From Sphingomonas sp. KR3-1 (GTDB lineage Bacteria; Pseudomonadota; Alphaproteobacteria; Sphingomonadales; Sphingomonadaceae), in contig NZ_JBDZDQ010000003.1 in assembly GCF_040049295.1 (NCBI RefSeq), forward strand, positions 629,152 to 693,151: DNA of 64,000 nt. The letters are read 5' to 3'. Below the pieces are notes generated by a model that saw nothing but the letters and a program-made list of their open reading frames with translations, had not been told where the DNA came from and did not search any database. Shown piece by piece: positions 8,766 through 16,367 of the stretch; positions within the stretch are counted from its first letter, which is position 1; every line of letters starts with the position of its first letter. A program made the translations under genes and the position numbers.

Positions 8766-8831
8766 CCGTCTTCTCCGTCCAACTTCTAAAGCTGCACACG
8801 AAGCCCTTGATAAATCAAGGTTTTCGCGGCC

Positions 8832-8884
8832 AAAAACAAAACGGCTCCCCGCCCAACTCTTTTCGAGCCCGGGACGGGGAGCCG
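8832..8884 (-). terminator. Intrinsic terminator of acpP
   Basis: On the minus strand, CGGCTCCCCG (8884-8875) pairs perfectly with CGGGGAGCCG (8851-8842) and is followed by TTTTGTTTTT (8841-8832). A 10-bp GC-rich stem plus U-run is a textbook Rho-independent terminator. It lies 45 nt past the acpP stop and would limit read-through into fabF. Confidence 0.88.
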
Positions 8885-8928
8885 CTGATTCACGCTCGGC
8901 CCATAAGGGCGCGATCGCCCGGAGGCGA

Positions 8929-9177
8929 TCAGCCCTCCTTGTGCTCGGAGATGTAGGTCACTGCGTCGCCGACGGTGGTGATCTTCTCCGCTGCATCGTC
9001 GGGGATCTCGACGCCGAATTCTTCCTCGAACGCCATCACCAGCTCGACGATGTCGAGGCTGTCCGCGCCCAGATCATCGATGAAGCTCGCCGTCAACGTA
9101 ACGTCGTTGGCATCGACACCGAGATGGTCGACGACAAGCGCGGTCACGCGGGTGGTGATCTCTTCCTGGTTGGCCAT
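8929..9177 (-). CDS. acpP: Acyl carrier protein
   Basis: Carries fatty-acid intermediates on a 4'-phosphopantetheine arm. 82 residues, acidic, helical. The attachment site is Ser40 in [14 protein letters not shown]. The start at 9177 is supported by AAAGGAAA upstream. Ends close to a strong terminator, as expected for a very highly expressed single gene; a good promoter sits upstream at 9223-9251. Confidence 0.97.
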   Translation of the reverse strand: MANQEEITTRVTALVVDHLGVDANDVTLTASFIDDLGADSLDIVELVMAFEEEFGVEIPDDAAEKITTVGDAVTYISEHKEG

Positions 9178-9222
9178 GGTCCCTGTTTTCCTTTGTAGCT
9201 AGGGGCTCAATTCGTTGGAACG

Positions 9223-9251
9223 CACCTAGATCGCACATGGTGCCGTTGCAA
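9223..9251 (-). promoter_or_regulatory. Predicted sigma-70-type promoter of acpP
   Basis: On the minus strand TTGCAA (9251-9246) and TAGGTG (9228-9223) are separated by 17 nt, about 45 nt upstream of the acpP start. Matching hexamers and spacing only; no other evidence. Confidence 0.45.
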
Positions 9252-9277
9252 GAGGGTGCGCGCACGGGCGCGCAAGG

Positions 9278-9811
9278 TTACGCTGCCGAGAATTGCCAGG
9301 CGCTGTAGCGCACGGTGCTCAGGAACAGAAAATACTTGTTGAGGAGCATCGCATTGGCGCGAGTCTGCTTCGCCTCGTCGGTGACCGAGGCGATCACCAG
9401 GCCCTGCATCTCGGTGGTGGTGAGCGGACGATTGCGCGCGTCTTCGGGCAGCGCGTCAAACTGGCTCTCGAGTTCGGCGGTGTCGAAGCCCTGCGCGGTG
9501 ACCGCCTGCTCGGCGATCGGCTGACCGAGCTTGGCGAGCGTGTAGACCCGCGCCGCCTCTAGCGCCGCTTCGGACCATTTATTCTCGTCGGCGCATTCCT
9601 TGGCGGCGATCGAGATGCCGCTGCCGATCGCGGGATCATAGGTGGGCCGCGGCGACGGCTCGCCCATGTTGCGGGTGACATCCTTGGCGATCTGGGCGGT
9701 GAGCGCGGGCTTGAGCTTGCCGATCACGCAATCGATCGTGGCAAGGTCGGCAGCCTGGGCGGGAACCGCGAAGGCGGCCGCTGCGAGGGCGGCAAATCCG
9801 AAAATACGCAT
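9278..9811 (-). CDS. Exported hypothetical protein
   Basis: 177-residue protein that I do not recognise. A Sec signal peptide is clear (MRIFGFAALAAAAFAVPAQA, about 20 residues). The mature part is mostly helical, has two Cys (in TIDCVIG and AKECADE) that could form a disulfide, and ends in a hydrophobic/aromatic stretch (LLNKYFLFLSTVRYSAWQF). The ATG at 9811 is preferred over a TTG at 9820 because GGAG at 9822-9825 is correctly spaced. It sits between fabG and acpP, an unusual place for a secreted protein; no evidence links it to fatty-acid synthesis. Confidence 0.75.
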   Translation of the reverse strand: MRIFGFAALAAAAFAVPAQAADLATIDCVIGKLKPALTAQIAKDVTRNMGEPSPRPTYDPAIGSGISIAAKECADENKWSEAALEAARVYTLAKLGQPIAEQAVTAQGFDTAELESQFDALPEDARNRPLTTTEMQGLVIASVTDEAKQTRANAMLLNKYFLFLSTVRYSAWQFSAA

Positions 9812-9839
9812 AGACTTCAAACTCCAGCCCCCTGGACGA

Positions 9840-10580
9840 TCACAGCATCGCCATCCCGCCGTTCACATGCAAGGTCTGACCGGTGACATAGCCCGCTTCC
9901 TTGCTGGCGAGATAGACAACCGCGGCGCCGATATCCTCGCCAGTGCCGAGATCGCCGGCCGGGATCTTGCCTAGCAGCGCGGCCTTCTGCGCCTCGGGCA
10001 GCACGTCGGTCATCGCCGAGCGGATGAAGCCGGGGGCGACACAGTTCACCGTCACGCCGCGGCTGCCCAGCTCCTGCGCGACCGCCTTGGACATGCCGAC
10101 CAGCCCGGCCTTGGACGCGGCATAGTTGGCCTGGCCCGGATTGCCGGTGGCGCCCACGACCGAGGTGATCGAGATGATGCGGCCGAATCGGGCCTTCATC
10201 ATCGGCTTGGCGGCGGCGCGGATCAAGCGGAAGGCGGCTTCGAGATTGACCGTGATGACCTGGTCCCACTCCTCGTCCTTCATCCGCATGGTGAGGTTGT
10301 CGCGAGTGACGCCGGCATTGTTGACGAGGATATCGAGCTTGCCGAGCGCCTCGACCGCCTGGAGGACGAGCGCATCGACCTGCGCCGCATCGGACAGGTT
10401 GCACGGCAGCGCGACATGGTCGCCGCCGAGCTCGGCGTGGAAGGCCTCAAGCTTCTCGGCGTTGCTGCCCGAGACGGCGAGCCGGGCGCCCTGCGCGGCC
10501 AGCGCCTTGGCGATCGCCGAACCGATCCCGCCCGAGGCGCCGGTGACGAGGGCGGTCATGCCAGTGAGGTCGAACATCAT
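9840..10580 (-). CDS. fabG: 3-oxoacyl-ACP reductase
   Basis: NADPH-dependent reduction of 3-oxoacyl-ACP, a short-chain dehydrogenase/reductase. The 246-residue protein has the cofactor motif TGASGGIG (residues 13-20), NNAG near 87-90, and the catalytic Ser140, Tyr153 and Lys157 (YAASK). Starts ATGATG; GGAG upstream is best spaced for the second ATG (10577), so the true N-terminus may be one residue shorter. In most proteobacteria fabG directly follows fabD; here a GxxExxY unit has come between them. Confidence 0.95.
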   Translation of the reverse strand: MMFDLTGMTALVTGASGGIGSAIAKALAAQGARLAVSGSNAEKLEAFHAELGGDHVALPCNLSDAAQVDALVLQAVEALGKLDILVNNAGVTRDNLTMRMKDEEWDQVITVNLEAAFRLIRAAAKPMMKARFGRIISITSVVGATGNPGQANYAASKAGLVGMSKAVAQELGSRGVTVNCVAPGFIRSAMTDVLPEAQKAALLGKIPAGDLGTGEDIGAAVVYLASKEAGYVTGQTLHVNGGMAML

Positions 10581-10599
10581 AATCTCCAGAAGAAAGAAG

Positions 10600-11023
10600 T
10601 TATTGGTTCACGGGGAGGCGCGGAGACGCGGAGGGGGAATAGTCGTTCACGATTCGCCTAAGACCCTCCTTCAGCGTCGCGCCGCCGAAGTTGATCAGCA
10701 GCCCTACGGGCCGTTTGGTCAGACGCAAATAGGTGAGAAGCTGTTTTTGCATGCGCGGCGGTCAGCCGTTCGACGGACTTGATCTCAACCAGCAAGCGCT
10801 CTTCCACGAGCAGATCAATACGGAACGCAGCCTCGAACCGAAGGTCATCGAACTCGATATCGATCGGCCGCTGGCGCGCTACCACGTACCCCATGGCAGC
10901 CAGCTTGCTGGCAAGGATTGCCTCGTAGACGCTCTCAAGAAGGCCAGGCCCAAGCTCGCGATGCAGTCGCAACGCCACATCGACGACGTCGCCACTGATC
11001 TGCTCGATATCCTTAGGCTCCAT
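10600..11023 (-). pseudogene. GxxExxY-family gene with a frameshift
   Basis: Frame one gives MEPKDIEQISGDVVDVALR... with ELGPGLLESVYE (the GxxExxY motif) and LLVEERLLVEIKSVERL, a PD-(D/E)XK-like beta strand pair, through HAKT. After that the expected family tail is found intact in the next frame: QLLTYLRLTKRPVGLLINFG, then TLKEGLRRIVN, ending at a stop at 10600. The switch lies in a run of five A (plus-strand T at 10744-10748); removing one A restores one frame of about 140 codons. Without it the product ends at 10658 with an unrelated tail. So this is a recent frameshift, an assembly error, or slippage at the run. Family function is not established; members are often annotated as small nuclease-like proteins. 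Confidence 0.82.
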
Positions 11024-11051
11024 CTCCGCGCCTCCGCGTCTCCGCGTGAAC
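10606..11051. repeat. Inverted repeats bracketing the GxxExxY gene
   Basis: Arms at 10606-10633 and 11024-11051 are reverse complements at 25 of 28 positions, rich in CTCCGCG/CGCGGAG. The right arm touches the start codon of the GxxExxY gene and the left arm overlaps its last codons. Outside both arms a CTTTCTTCT-like tract is also shared. The bracketed segment interrupts the usual fabD-fabG adjacency, consistent with insertion of a small mobile unit. No target duplication was identified by eye. Confidence 0.65.
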
Positions 11052-11077
11052 CTCTCTCTTTCTTCTATTGCGCCAAT

Positions 11078-12013
11078 TTACAGGCTCTTCGCCAGCGCCT
11101 CGATGTCTTCCATCGTCACCACGCTCACCGGCGCGGCGTCGGGGGTGATGCGCTTGACCATGCCGCCGAGGACCTTGCCGCCGAGCTCGACATAGTCGGT
11201 GACGCCCGCCGCGAACATCGCCAGCACCGATTCGCGCCAGCGGACCATGCCGGTGATCTGCTCGACGAGGAGCTTGGCGATCGTGTCGGGGTCGGCGACC
11301 GGAGCGGCGGTGACGTTGGCATAGACCGGCACGAGCGGCGCCTGGATCGAAACCGCCGCGAGCGCCTCTGCCATCGCATCGGCGGCGGGCTGCATCAGCG
11401 AGCAGTGGAAGGGCGCGGAAACCGGCAGGAGCAGCGCACGCTTGGCGCCCATCTCCTTGGCGAGCGGCAGCGCGCGCTCGACAGCCTCGCGGTGGCCCGA
11501 GATCACCACCTGCGAGGGATCGTTGTCGTTGGCGACGGTGCAGACCTGGCCCTCGGCCGCGGCGTCGGCGATCGCCTGGGCCTTTTCGCGATCGGCGCCG
11601 AGGATCGCGGCCATCGCGCCGACGCCGACCGGCACCGCCGCCTGCATGGCGTCCCCGCGCGTGCGCAGCAGCCGGGCGGTGGTGGCGAGGTCGAAGGCGC
11701 CGGCGGCGCACAGCGCGGTATATTCGCCGAGCGAATGTCCCGCGACGAAATCGGCCTTGTCGGCGAGGTGGATGCCGCCTTCCTTCTCGAGCACGCGGAG
11801 CACAGCGATGGCATTGGCCATGATCGCCGGCTGAGCATTGGCGGTGAGCGTGAGTTGGTCCTCGGGGCCCTCGCTCATCAGCTGGAAGAGCTTCTGGCCG
11901 AGTGCCTCATCGACTTCCTGGAAGACTTCGCGCGCGGTCGCGCTCGCATCGGCAAGGGCCTTGCCCATGCCGACGGCCTGGCTGCCCTGGCCGGGGAAGA
12001 TGAAGGCGCGCAT
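11078..12013 (-). CDS. fabD: Malonyl-CoA:ACP transacylase
   Basis: Transfers malonyl from CoA to ACP. 311 residues with the N-terminal FIFPGQGSQ motif, the nucleophile Ser94 in GHSLGEY, and PFHCSLMQ containing the partner His. The start at 12013 follows AGGAGAG and puts the first strand in place; an upstream in-frame ATG at 12178 would add a long basic, unrelated tail. First gene of the fab block on the minus strand. Positions 12014-12231 hold only promoter and leader sequence for fabD and the divergent RcnB-like gene. Confidence 0.96.
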   Translation of the reverse strand: MRAFIFPGQGSQAVGMGKALADASATAREVFQEVDEALGQKLFQLMSEGPEDQLTLTANAQPAIMANAIAVLRVLEKEGGIHLADKADFVAGHSLGEYTALCAAGAFDLATTARLLRTRGDAMQAAVPVGVGAMAAILGADREKAQAIADAAAEGQVCTVANDNDPSQVVISGHREAVERALPLAKEMGAKRALLLPVSAPFHCSLMQPAADAMAEALAAVSIQAPLVPVYANVTAAPVADPDTIAKLLVEQITGMVRWRESVLAMFAAGVTDYVELGGKVLGGMVKRITPDAAPVSVVTMEDIEALAKSL

Positions 12014-12231
12014 TTTTTCTCTCCTGGTCAGCGGCGTACGTTGGGGCCGCGCGTTAGGCCCGCGCCCTGCCGCGCGCAACCCCGGGGCCCCGGAACCTGA
12101 ACGCCCGGGACAGGTTTGCGAAACATTGCGACCATTTCGCAATTGCCGAGACACACCCCTGCGACACGGCATCCCCACATAGAGATCAACGCCGGAGCAA
12201 CCCGGCGCCAGAATAAAAGAGGAGTGAAGCC

Positions 12232-12543
12232 ATGAAGAAGTTCATTCTCGCCGCGACGGTCGCATCGCTGGTCGCCACCCCGGTGCTCGCCGCAGCACCG
12301 CAGCACCACGGCCAGCAGACCCGGGTCGTGGTCAAGCAGCAGCCGAGCTATCGCAGCTGGCACAAGGGCGACCGCTTCGACAGCCGCTATGCCCGCAACT
12401 ATCGCCAGATCGATTATCGCAAGTATCGCGGCCTGCGGGCCCCGCCGCGCGGCTATCGCTATGTCCAGTCGGGCAATGACGCGGTGCTGGTCGGCATCAC
12501 CTCGGGCGTGATCGCGGCAGTGATCGCCAACGCGATCCGCTAA
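12232..12543 (+). CDS. RcnB-family small periplasmic protein
   Basis: 103 residues with a Sec signal peptide (MKKFILAATVASLVATPVLA). The mature part has a basic, Tyr/Arg-rich stretch (KGDRFDSRYARNYRQIDY), the LRAPPRGYRYVQ motif, and a C-terminal hydrophobic VLVGITSGVIAAVIANAI segment, the layout of the RcnB family. In E. coli RcnB helps periplasmic Ni/Co balance, but most sphingomonad members are uncharacterised and metal residues are not evident, so a metal role should not be assumed. GAGGAG precedes the ATG. A good terminator follows. Confidence 0.8.
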   Translation: MKKFILAATVASLVATPVLAAAPQHHGQQTRVVVKQQPSYRSWHKGDRFDSRYARNYRQIDYRKYRGLRAPPRGYRYVQSGNDAVLVGITSGVIAAVIANAIR

Positions 12544-12575
12544 ATCTCGCCTGACATCGCCCCCAGCGGGCACGA

Positions 12576-12604
12576 AACGGCAGGGCCATGCCCTGCCGTT
12601 TTAC
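12576..12604 (+). terminator. Intrinsic terminator after the RcnB-like gene
   Basis: AACGGCAGGG (12576-12585) and CCCTGCCGTT (12591-12600) form a perfect 10-bp stem with a 5-nt loop, followed by a short T-run (12599-12602). Located 33 nt after the stop codon. Confidence 0.75.
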
Positions 12605-12683
12605 GTATCGGCAAAGAATCCGACTCCTCGTTTCGGCCGCGTTAGTGTTATGGTTAACGCAATCGACTGGAGGAGTGTGCAGG

Positions 12684-13655
12684 ATGTTCCGGGCAGCCCT
12701 TACGGCCCTTGCGCTGACGATTCTGATGCCCCTCGCGGCACATGCGGGCGACCGCGACGATGGCGGCCTTGCGCCCGATTTCGAAGGCCAGGTCGCCTAT
12801 TTCGGCAATTATACCGGCAAGACCTCGGTCACCGCCGACCAGCGTCGGCGCGACCAGGGCCCCTGCCCCTATCAGGACCAGCGCTGCTACCAGCAGGTCG
12901 TCGGCGGCGGCGTGAAGGTGGTGCTGACCTTCGACGGCGAGCATGTGACCGGCTTCTATTACTCGGTCGGCGGGTTCGAGGGGCCGAACGGCCTGCGCGA
13001 AGGCACGCTGATCGGGCGCCGCACGCCCGTAGGCTGCGAGCTCTACGAGGCCGACGGCACGATGTGGCAGGCGACGACCTGCGGCTCGAAGGGCTTCCAG
13101 GGCCAGATCGTCTCGGTGCGCGGCATCCCGAAACAGTCCGAAGTGAGCTTCTCCACCGTCGGCATGTATCTGCGCGACACCGGCTGGATCACCAAGCTGG
13201 GCGAGGACGAGGCGCGGCGCGACCGGCGGATCAACTGGCTCTCCCAGCGGATCGACGGCCCCGGCACGCCCGAGGCCCGCTTCCGCGCCGGCATCGAGCT
13301 CGACAGCTATTCGCGCCACTTCCGCGGCATCGACATGGGCCGCGTCGGCGAGCCGGTGCAATCGGGCAAGCGCAGGAAGAACCGCGACTGGTACCTCGAC
13401 AGCAGCTATGCCCGGCCCGACGGCAGCACCGGCAATATCCGCGGCGTGATGTTCAACGACCGGCTGCGCTGCATCGCCTGGGACGAGGAAGCCTGCGGGC
13501 CGATCCACCCGCCCGCGGACTTCCCCAAGCCGCGCGTAGACGATGACGGCGGCTGGCTCTCGCGCAGCCCGGCGCCGATCGTGCCCGGCAACGACCCGCC
13601 CCGCCCGCAGCCGCGCCCGCGCGGGAATGGCAGCGGGAACGGGGATCGGTACTAA
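12684..13655 (+). CDS. Exported hypothetical protein with Pro-rich tail
   Basis: 323 residues; not recognised. A signal peptide is clear (MFRAALTALALTILMPLAAHA). The mature region begins with a FEGQVAYFGNYTG segment, has two close Cys (GPCPYQDQRCYQQ) and four more later that could form disulfides, a central beta-rich part (VVLTFDGEHVTGFYYSVGGFEG), and a C-terminal low-complexity tail rich in Pro, Arg and Gly. The ATG at 12684 is favoured by the signal peptide and by GGAGGAG upstream; the frame is open further upstream to 12588 but that stretch overlaps the terminator of the gene before. Likely periplasmic or surface-exposed. Confidence 0.78.
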   Translation: MFRAALTALALTILMPLAAHAGDRDDGGLAPDFEGQVAYFGNYTGKTSVTADQRRRDQGPCPYQDQRCYQQVVGGGVKVVLTFDGEHVTGFYYSVGGFEGPNGLREGTLIGRRTPVGCELYEADGTMWQATTCGSKGFQGQIVSVRGIPKQSEVSFSTVGMYLRDTGWITKLGEDEARRDRRINWLSQRIDGPGTPEARFRAGIELDSYSRHFRGIDMGRVGEPVQSGKRRKNRDWYLDSSYARPDGSTGNIRGVMFNDRLRCIAWDEEACGPIHPPADFPKPRVDDDGGWLSRSPAPIVPGNDPPRPQPRPRGNGSGNGDRY

Positions 13656-13687
13656 GTTCCCGAAAAACGAGCACCAAGACCAATATC

Positions 13688-14749
13688 ATGGCTCCCCATA
13701 GGTCCCTGGCCGCGCTTGCCGCTCTTCTCCTGGCGACCATCTCGGCAAGCAACGTCGCTGTTGCGGCGCCGGCCCCACCTGGACCGCAGACAAACACCGA
13801 GGAAGTACGCATCCCCTCCGAACCGGGCGTGGTCCTGGCGGGAACCCTGCACTTGCCGGCGCGGAAAGGCCCGTACTCCATTCTCATCCTGCAAACCGGC
13901 TCGGGCCTGCAGAAGCGCGGCTCCTACCTCTCGCTGCAGCAGCGGCTGAACGATGCGGGGATCGCCACGATCGATTTCGACAAGCGTGGCACCGGCCAGT
14001 CGACCGGCATTTTCACCGACACGATGCAGGATATGGAAGCCGATCTCGCCGCCACGATCAAATGGCTGCGCATGCGCGGGGACATCGATGGCAAGCGGAT
14101 CGCGATCCTCGGCCATAGCCAGGGCGCCGCCGCCGCGCCGATCGTCGCCGACCGTGACGGCGGGCTGGCAGCGATCGTCTTCCTCGCAGGGCCGGTCGGA
14201 GAAAGCGGGACAATATTCCTCGACTTCATGCGCGACCATCTGGTCGAGAGCGGACACTCCGCGGACGCCACCAATCGGGTTGTGTCGGCAACCCGCGCCT
14301 GGATGGAGGCGCGCCGCCATGGAGCGCCGGGCACGGAAATTGCGCAAGGGCGCCGCGCTGTGGTCTCGGCATTCGTGCGGGCAGGTTTCGACCCGAATGC
14401 CGCCGAAGCCACGACCAAGACGATCGATACCGCGCAGGTCCTGTCGATGTACGAAGCCGCGACCGGGCCGGCATTGAAGCGTCTGCGCATCCCGGTTCTC
14501 GCCGTGCTTGCCGGCCGCGACCAATCGCCCGACGCCAACGCCGCAGCGGCGACGGCGGCGCTGGCGGAGAATCCCGACGCACTGGTGGTCCAGGTGCCTG
14601 GAGCCGGGCACCTCTTCGTCTATCGCCCGGCCGATGCGCCGCCCAATGTCACCCCGCCCGGCGGACGCTGGCTGTTCCCCGAGACCCTCATCGCGCATTG
14701 GCTCATCGAGCGGCTCGCGCCCGACGGCGGGAATGGCGCGCAGCGCTGA
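13688..14749 (+). CDS. Exported alpha/beta-hydrolase
   Basis: 353 residues with a signal peptide (ending near SNVAVAAP) and an alpha/beta-hydrolase fold. FDKRGTGQSTG resembles the family's D-x-R-G-x-G-x-S loop after strand 4. The nucleophile elbow is GHSQGAAAAP, with Ser in GHSQG near residue 150. An acid in the AGRDQSPD segment and His in GAGHLFVYRP near the C-terminus complete a plausible triad. Similar proteins are called serine aminopeptidase-type or dienelactone hydrolase-like; the substrate cannot be told from sequence. Lies between an exported hypothetical and the ribosomal operon. Confidence 0.83.
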   Translation: MAPHRSLAALAALLLATISASNVAVAAPAPPGPQTNTEEVRIPSEPGVVLAGTLHLPARKGPYSILILQTGSGLQKRGSYLSLQQRLNDAGIATIDFDKRGTGQSTGIFTDTMQDMEADLAATIKWLRMRGDIDGKRIAILGHSQGAAAAPIVADRDGGLAAIVFLAGPVGESGTIFLDFMRDHLVESGHSADATNRVVSATRAWMEARRHGAPGTEIAQGRRAVVSAFVRAGFDPNAAEATTKTIDTAQVLSMYEAATGPALKRLRIPVLAVLAGRDQSPDANAAAATAALAENPDALVVQVPGAGHLFVYRPADAPPNVTPPGGRWLFPETLIAHWLIERLAPDGGNGAQR

Positions 14750-14781
14750 GGCCTCCCGCTCGCGAGCGCGGTGTTTGCAGG

Positions 14782-14810
14782 TTGCCTTCGCCCCCTACCT
14801 CCGCTAAGGG
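14782..14810 (+). promoter_or_regulatory. Predicted promoter of rpsF-rpsR-rplI
   Basis: TTGCCT (14782-14787) and TAAGGG (14805-14810) with 17-nt spacing. Transcription would begin just before the 10-bp hairpin at 14823, giving a leader of about 110 nt. Hexamer match only. Confidence 0.42.
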
Positions 14811-14822
14811 CGCGCCTTCGTT

Positions 14823-14846
14823 CGAGTGGGAAGCGATTCCCGCTCG
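14823..14846 (+). promoter_or_regulatory. Leader hairpin of the rpsF operon
   Basis: CGAGTGGGAA and TTCCCGCTCG pair over 10 bp (one G-U) around a GCGA tetraloop, about 85 nt before the rpsF start. Ribosomal-protein operons are often autoregulated through leader RNA, and S6:S18 leader motifs are known, but I could not match the known consensus here. It could also be a 5'-end stabiliser. Confidence 0.5.
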
Positions 14847-14930
14847 TGCGGATCAATGACTGAGACGACAGCCGGAGGGGCGTTGCACATGGGGTGCGCG
14901 TCAGCGATCGGCCAACATGGAAGAGAACGC

Positions 14931-15329
14931 ATGGCTCTGTACGAGCACGTGTTCCTTGCGCGCCAGGATCTGGCACAGGCGCAAGTGGACGCACTGGCGG
15001 AAGCCGCCACCAAGATCATCGAGGACAACAACGGCAAGGTCGTGAAGACCGAGACCTGGGGTCTTCGTTCGCTCGCCTATCGCATCGCTAAGAACCGCAA
15101 GGCGCATTACGTGATGCTCGAGATCGATGCCCCCGCGGGTGTCGTCGCCGAGCTCGAGCGCCAGACGCAGATCAACGAAGACGTGATCCGCTACATGACC
15201 GTCAAGGTTGACGCGCATGAGCAGGGTCCGTCGGTGATCATGCGCAAGGGCGCCGACCGCGAGCGCGGCCGTGGCAACCGTCGCGATCGCGACGATGCCG
15301 GCGGCAACACCGGTTTCGGCGGCGAATAA
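14931..15329 (+). CDS. rpsF: 30S ribosomal protein S6
   Basis: 132 residues. [14 protein letters not shown] and the [21 protein letters not shown] segment are the S6 fold signature; the C-terminal tail is basic and Arg/Gly/Asp-rich ([13 protein letters not shown]). S6 pairs with S18 on 16S rRNA in the platform. The start at 14931 follows GGAAGAG; the frame is open further upstream but that would add a non-family tail. First gene of rpsF-rpsR-rplI, the standard order. Confidence 0.97.
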   Translation: MALYEHVFLARQDLAQAQVDALAEAATKIIEDNNGKVVKTETWGLRSLAYRIAKNRKAHYVMLEIDAPAGVVAELERQTQINEDVIRYMTVKVDAHEQGPSVIMRKGADRERGRGNRRDRDDAGGNTGFGGE

Positions 15330-15343
15330 GGGAGATTTGAACC

Positions 15344-15568
15344 ATGGCACGCCCGTTTTTCCGCCGTCGCAAGAGCTGCCCCTTCTCCGCGAAGGACGCG
15401 CCCCGGATCGACTATAAGGACGTCCGTCTGCTCCAGGGCTTCGTGTCCGAGCGCGGCAAGATCGTCCCGTCGCGCATCACTTCGGTGAGCGCCAAGAAGC
15501 AGCGCGAGCTGGCCCAGGCCATCAAGCGCGCCCGTCACCTGGGCCTGCTGCCCTACATCGTTAAGTAA
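15344..15568 (+). CDS. rpsR: 30S ribosomal protein S18
   Basis: 74 residues: [13 protein letters not shown] at the N-terminus, then [19 protein letters not shown] and [29 protein letters not shown], the conserved S18 core. Binds 16S rRNA as a heterodimer with S6. GGGAG precedes the ATG; 14 nt from rpsF and 14 nt to rplI. Confidence 0.98.
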   Translation: MARPFFRRRKSCPFSAKDAPRIDYKDVRLLQGFVSERGKIVPSRITSVSAKKQRELAQAIKRARHLGLLPYIVK

Positions 15569-15582
15569 GGGAGGCTCGACCC

Positions 15583-16194
15583 ATGGAAGTCATTCTGCTG
15601 GAGCGCGTCGAGAAGCTCGGCCACATCGGCGACGTGGTGAAGGTCAAGGACGGGTTCGCCCGTAACTACCTGCTCCCGAACAAGAAGGCGCTTCGCTCGA
15701 ACGCCGCCAATCGCAAGGTCTTCGAGGCCAACCGCGCGCGCATCGAAGCCGACAACGCTTCGCGCCGCTCGGACGCCGAGAAGGAAGCCGGCACGTTCAA
15801 CGACGTGACCGTCACCCTGATCCGCCAGGCCTCGAACGTCGGCCATCTGTACGGCTCGGTCGCAGTGCGCGATCTGGTCGACGCGCTGGTCGCCGACGGC
15901 CACAAGGTCAACAAGGCGCAGATCGTCCTCGACAAGCCGATCAAGGCGATCGGCGTGTACGAAGTCCGCGTCGCGCTTCACCCCGAAGTGGCGGTGACCA
16001 TCAAGGTCAACGTCGCTCGCTCGCCGGAAGAGGCCGAGATGCAGTCGCAGGGCGTCGACGTGATGAGCGCGATGTTCGAGAAGGACGAGACCGGCTTCGT
16101 CGAGGATTACGATCCCAACGCCGAGCCGGGCGCGACCGCCGAAACGCGTGAGGAGGCTCCGGCCGCCGACGCAGGCGAGACCGACGAGGGCTGA
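15583..16194 (+). CDS. rplI: 50S ribosomal protein L9
   Basis: 203 residues. The N-terminal domain shows MEVILLERVEKLGHIGDVV and KDGFARNYLLP, the L9 signature, then a long connecting helix (residues about 45-75) and the C-terminal rRNA-binding domain. The tail after about residue 150 is an acidic extension rich in Ala, Glu and Asp, longer than in E. coli L9 (149 residues) but common in alphaproteobacteria. GGGAGG precedes the ATG. Followed by a strong terminator. Confidence 0.97.
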   Translation: MEVILLERVEKLGHIGDVVKVKDGFARNYLLPNKKALRSNAANRKVFEANRARIEADNASRRSDAEKEAGTFNDVTVTLIRQASNVGHLYGSVAVRDLVDALVADGHKVNKAQIVLDKPIKAIGVYEVRVALHPEVAVTIKVNVARSPEEAEMQSQGVDVMSAMFEKDETGFVEDYDPNAEPGATAETREEAPAADAGETDEG

Positions 16195-16223
16195 TCGCCC
16201 TTTCGCGTTCGAAGACAGAAAAG

Positions 16224-16253
16224 GGCCGGCGGAGCGATCCGCCGGCCTTTTTT
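16224..16253 (+). terminator. Intrinsic terminator of the rpsF-rpsR-rplI operon
   Basis: GGCCGGCGGA (16224-16233), GCGA tetraloop, TCCGCCGGCC (16238-16247), then six T. Perfect 10-bp GC stem and U-run, 30 nt after rplI. Confidence 0.93.
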
Positions 16254-16302
16254 GCTGTGCGTATTACCGCATTTCGGTGTGCGAATTACTGGGCCCGGCA
16301 AG

Positions 16303-16336
16303 AAAAAGGGGGCGGCATCAACTAATGCCCGCCCCC
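16303..16336 (-). terminator. Intrinsic terminator of a tiny minus-strand gene
   Basis: On the minus strand GGGGGCGG (16336-16329), a bulged G, CAT, a 6-nt loop, then ATG and CCGCCCCC (to 16308) make an 11-bp stem followed by TTTTT (16307-16303). It points leftward, so it cannot serve rplI; the only reading frame it fits is the 25-codon gene at 16368-16445. The rest of 16254-16565 holds no other gene that I can support. Confidence 0.78.
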
Positions 16337-16367
16337 ATCTGCGACCCGAGAGGTGAAAATACGCGCG

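Noticed and set aside
8805..8820. Hairpin CCTTGA-TAAA-TCAAGG with TTTT as a plus-strand terminator
   Set aside because: No plus-strand gene ends nearby; it lies in the fabF upstream region and is more likely an operator or chance.
10744..10748. Programmed -1 frameshift in the GxxExxY gene
   Set aside because: Restoring the family frame needs a +1 shift (or deletion of one A), and the run is too short to form the X-XXY-YYZ heptamer.
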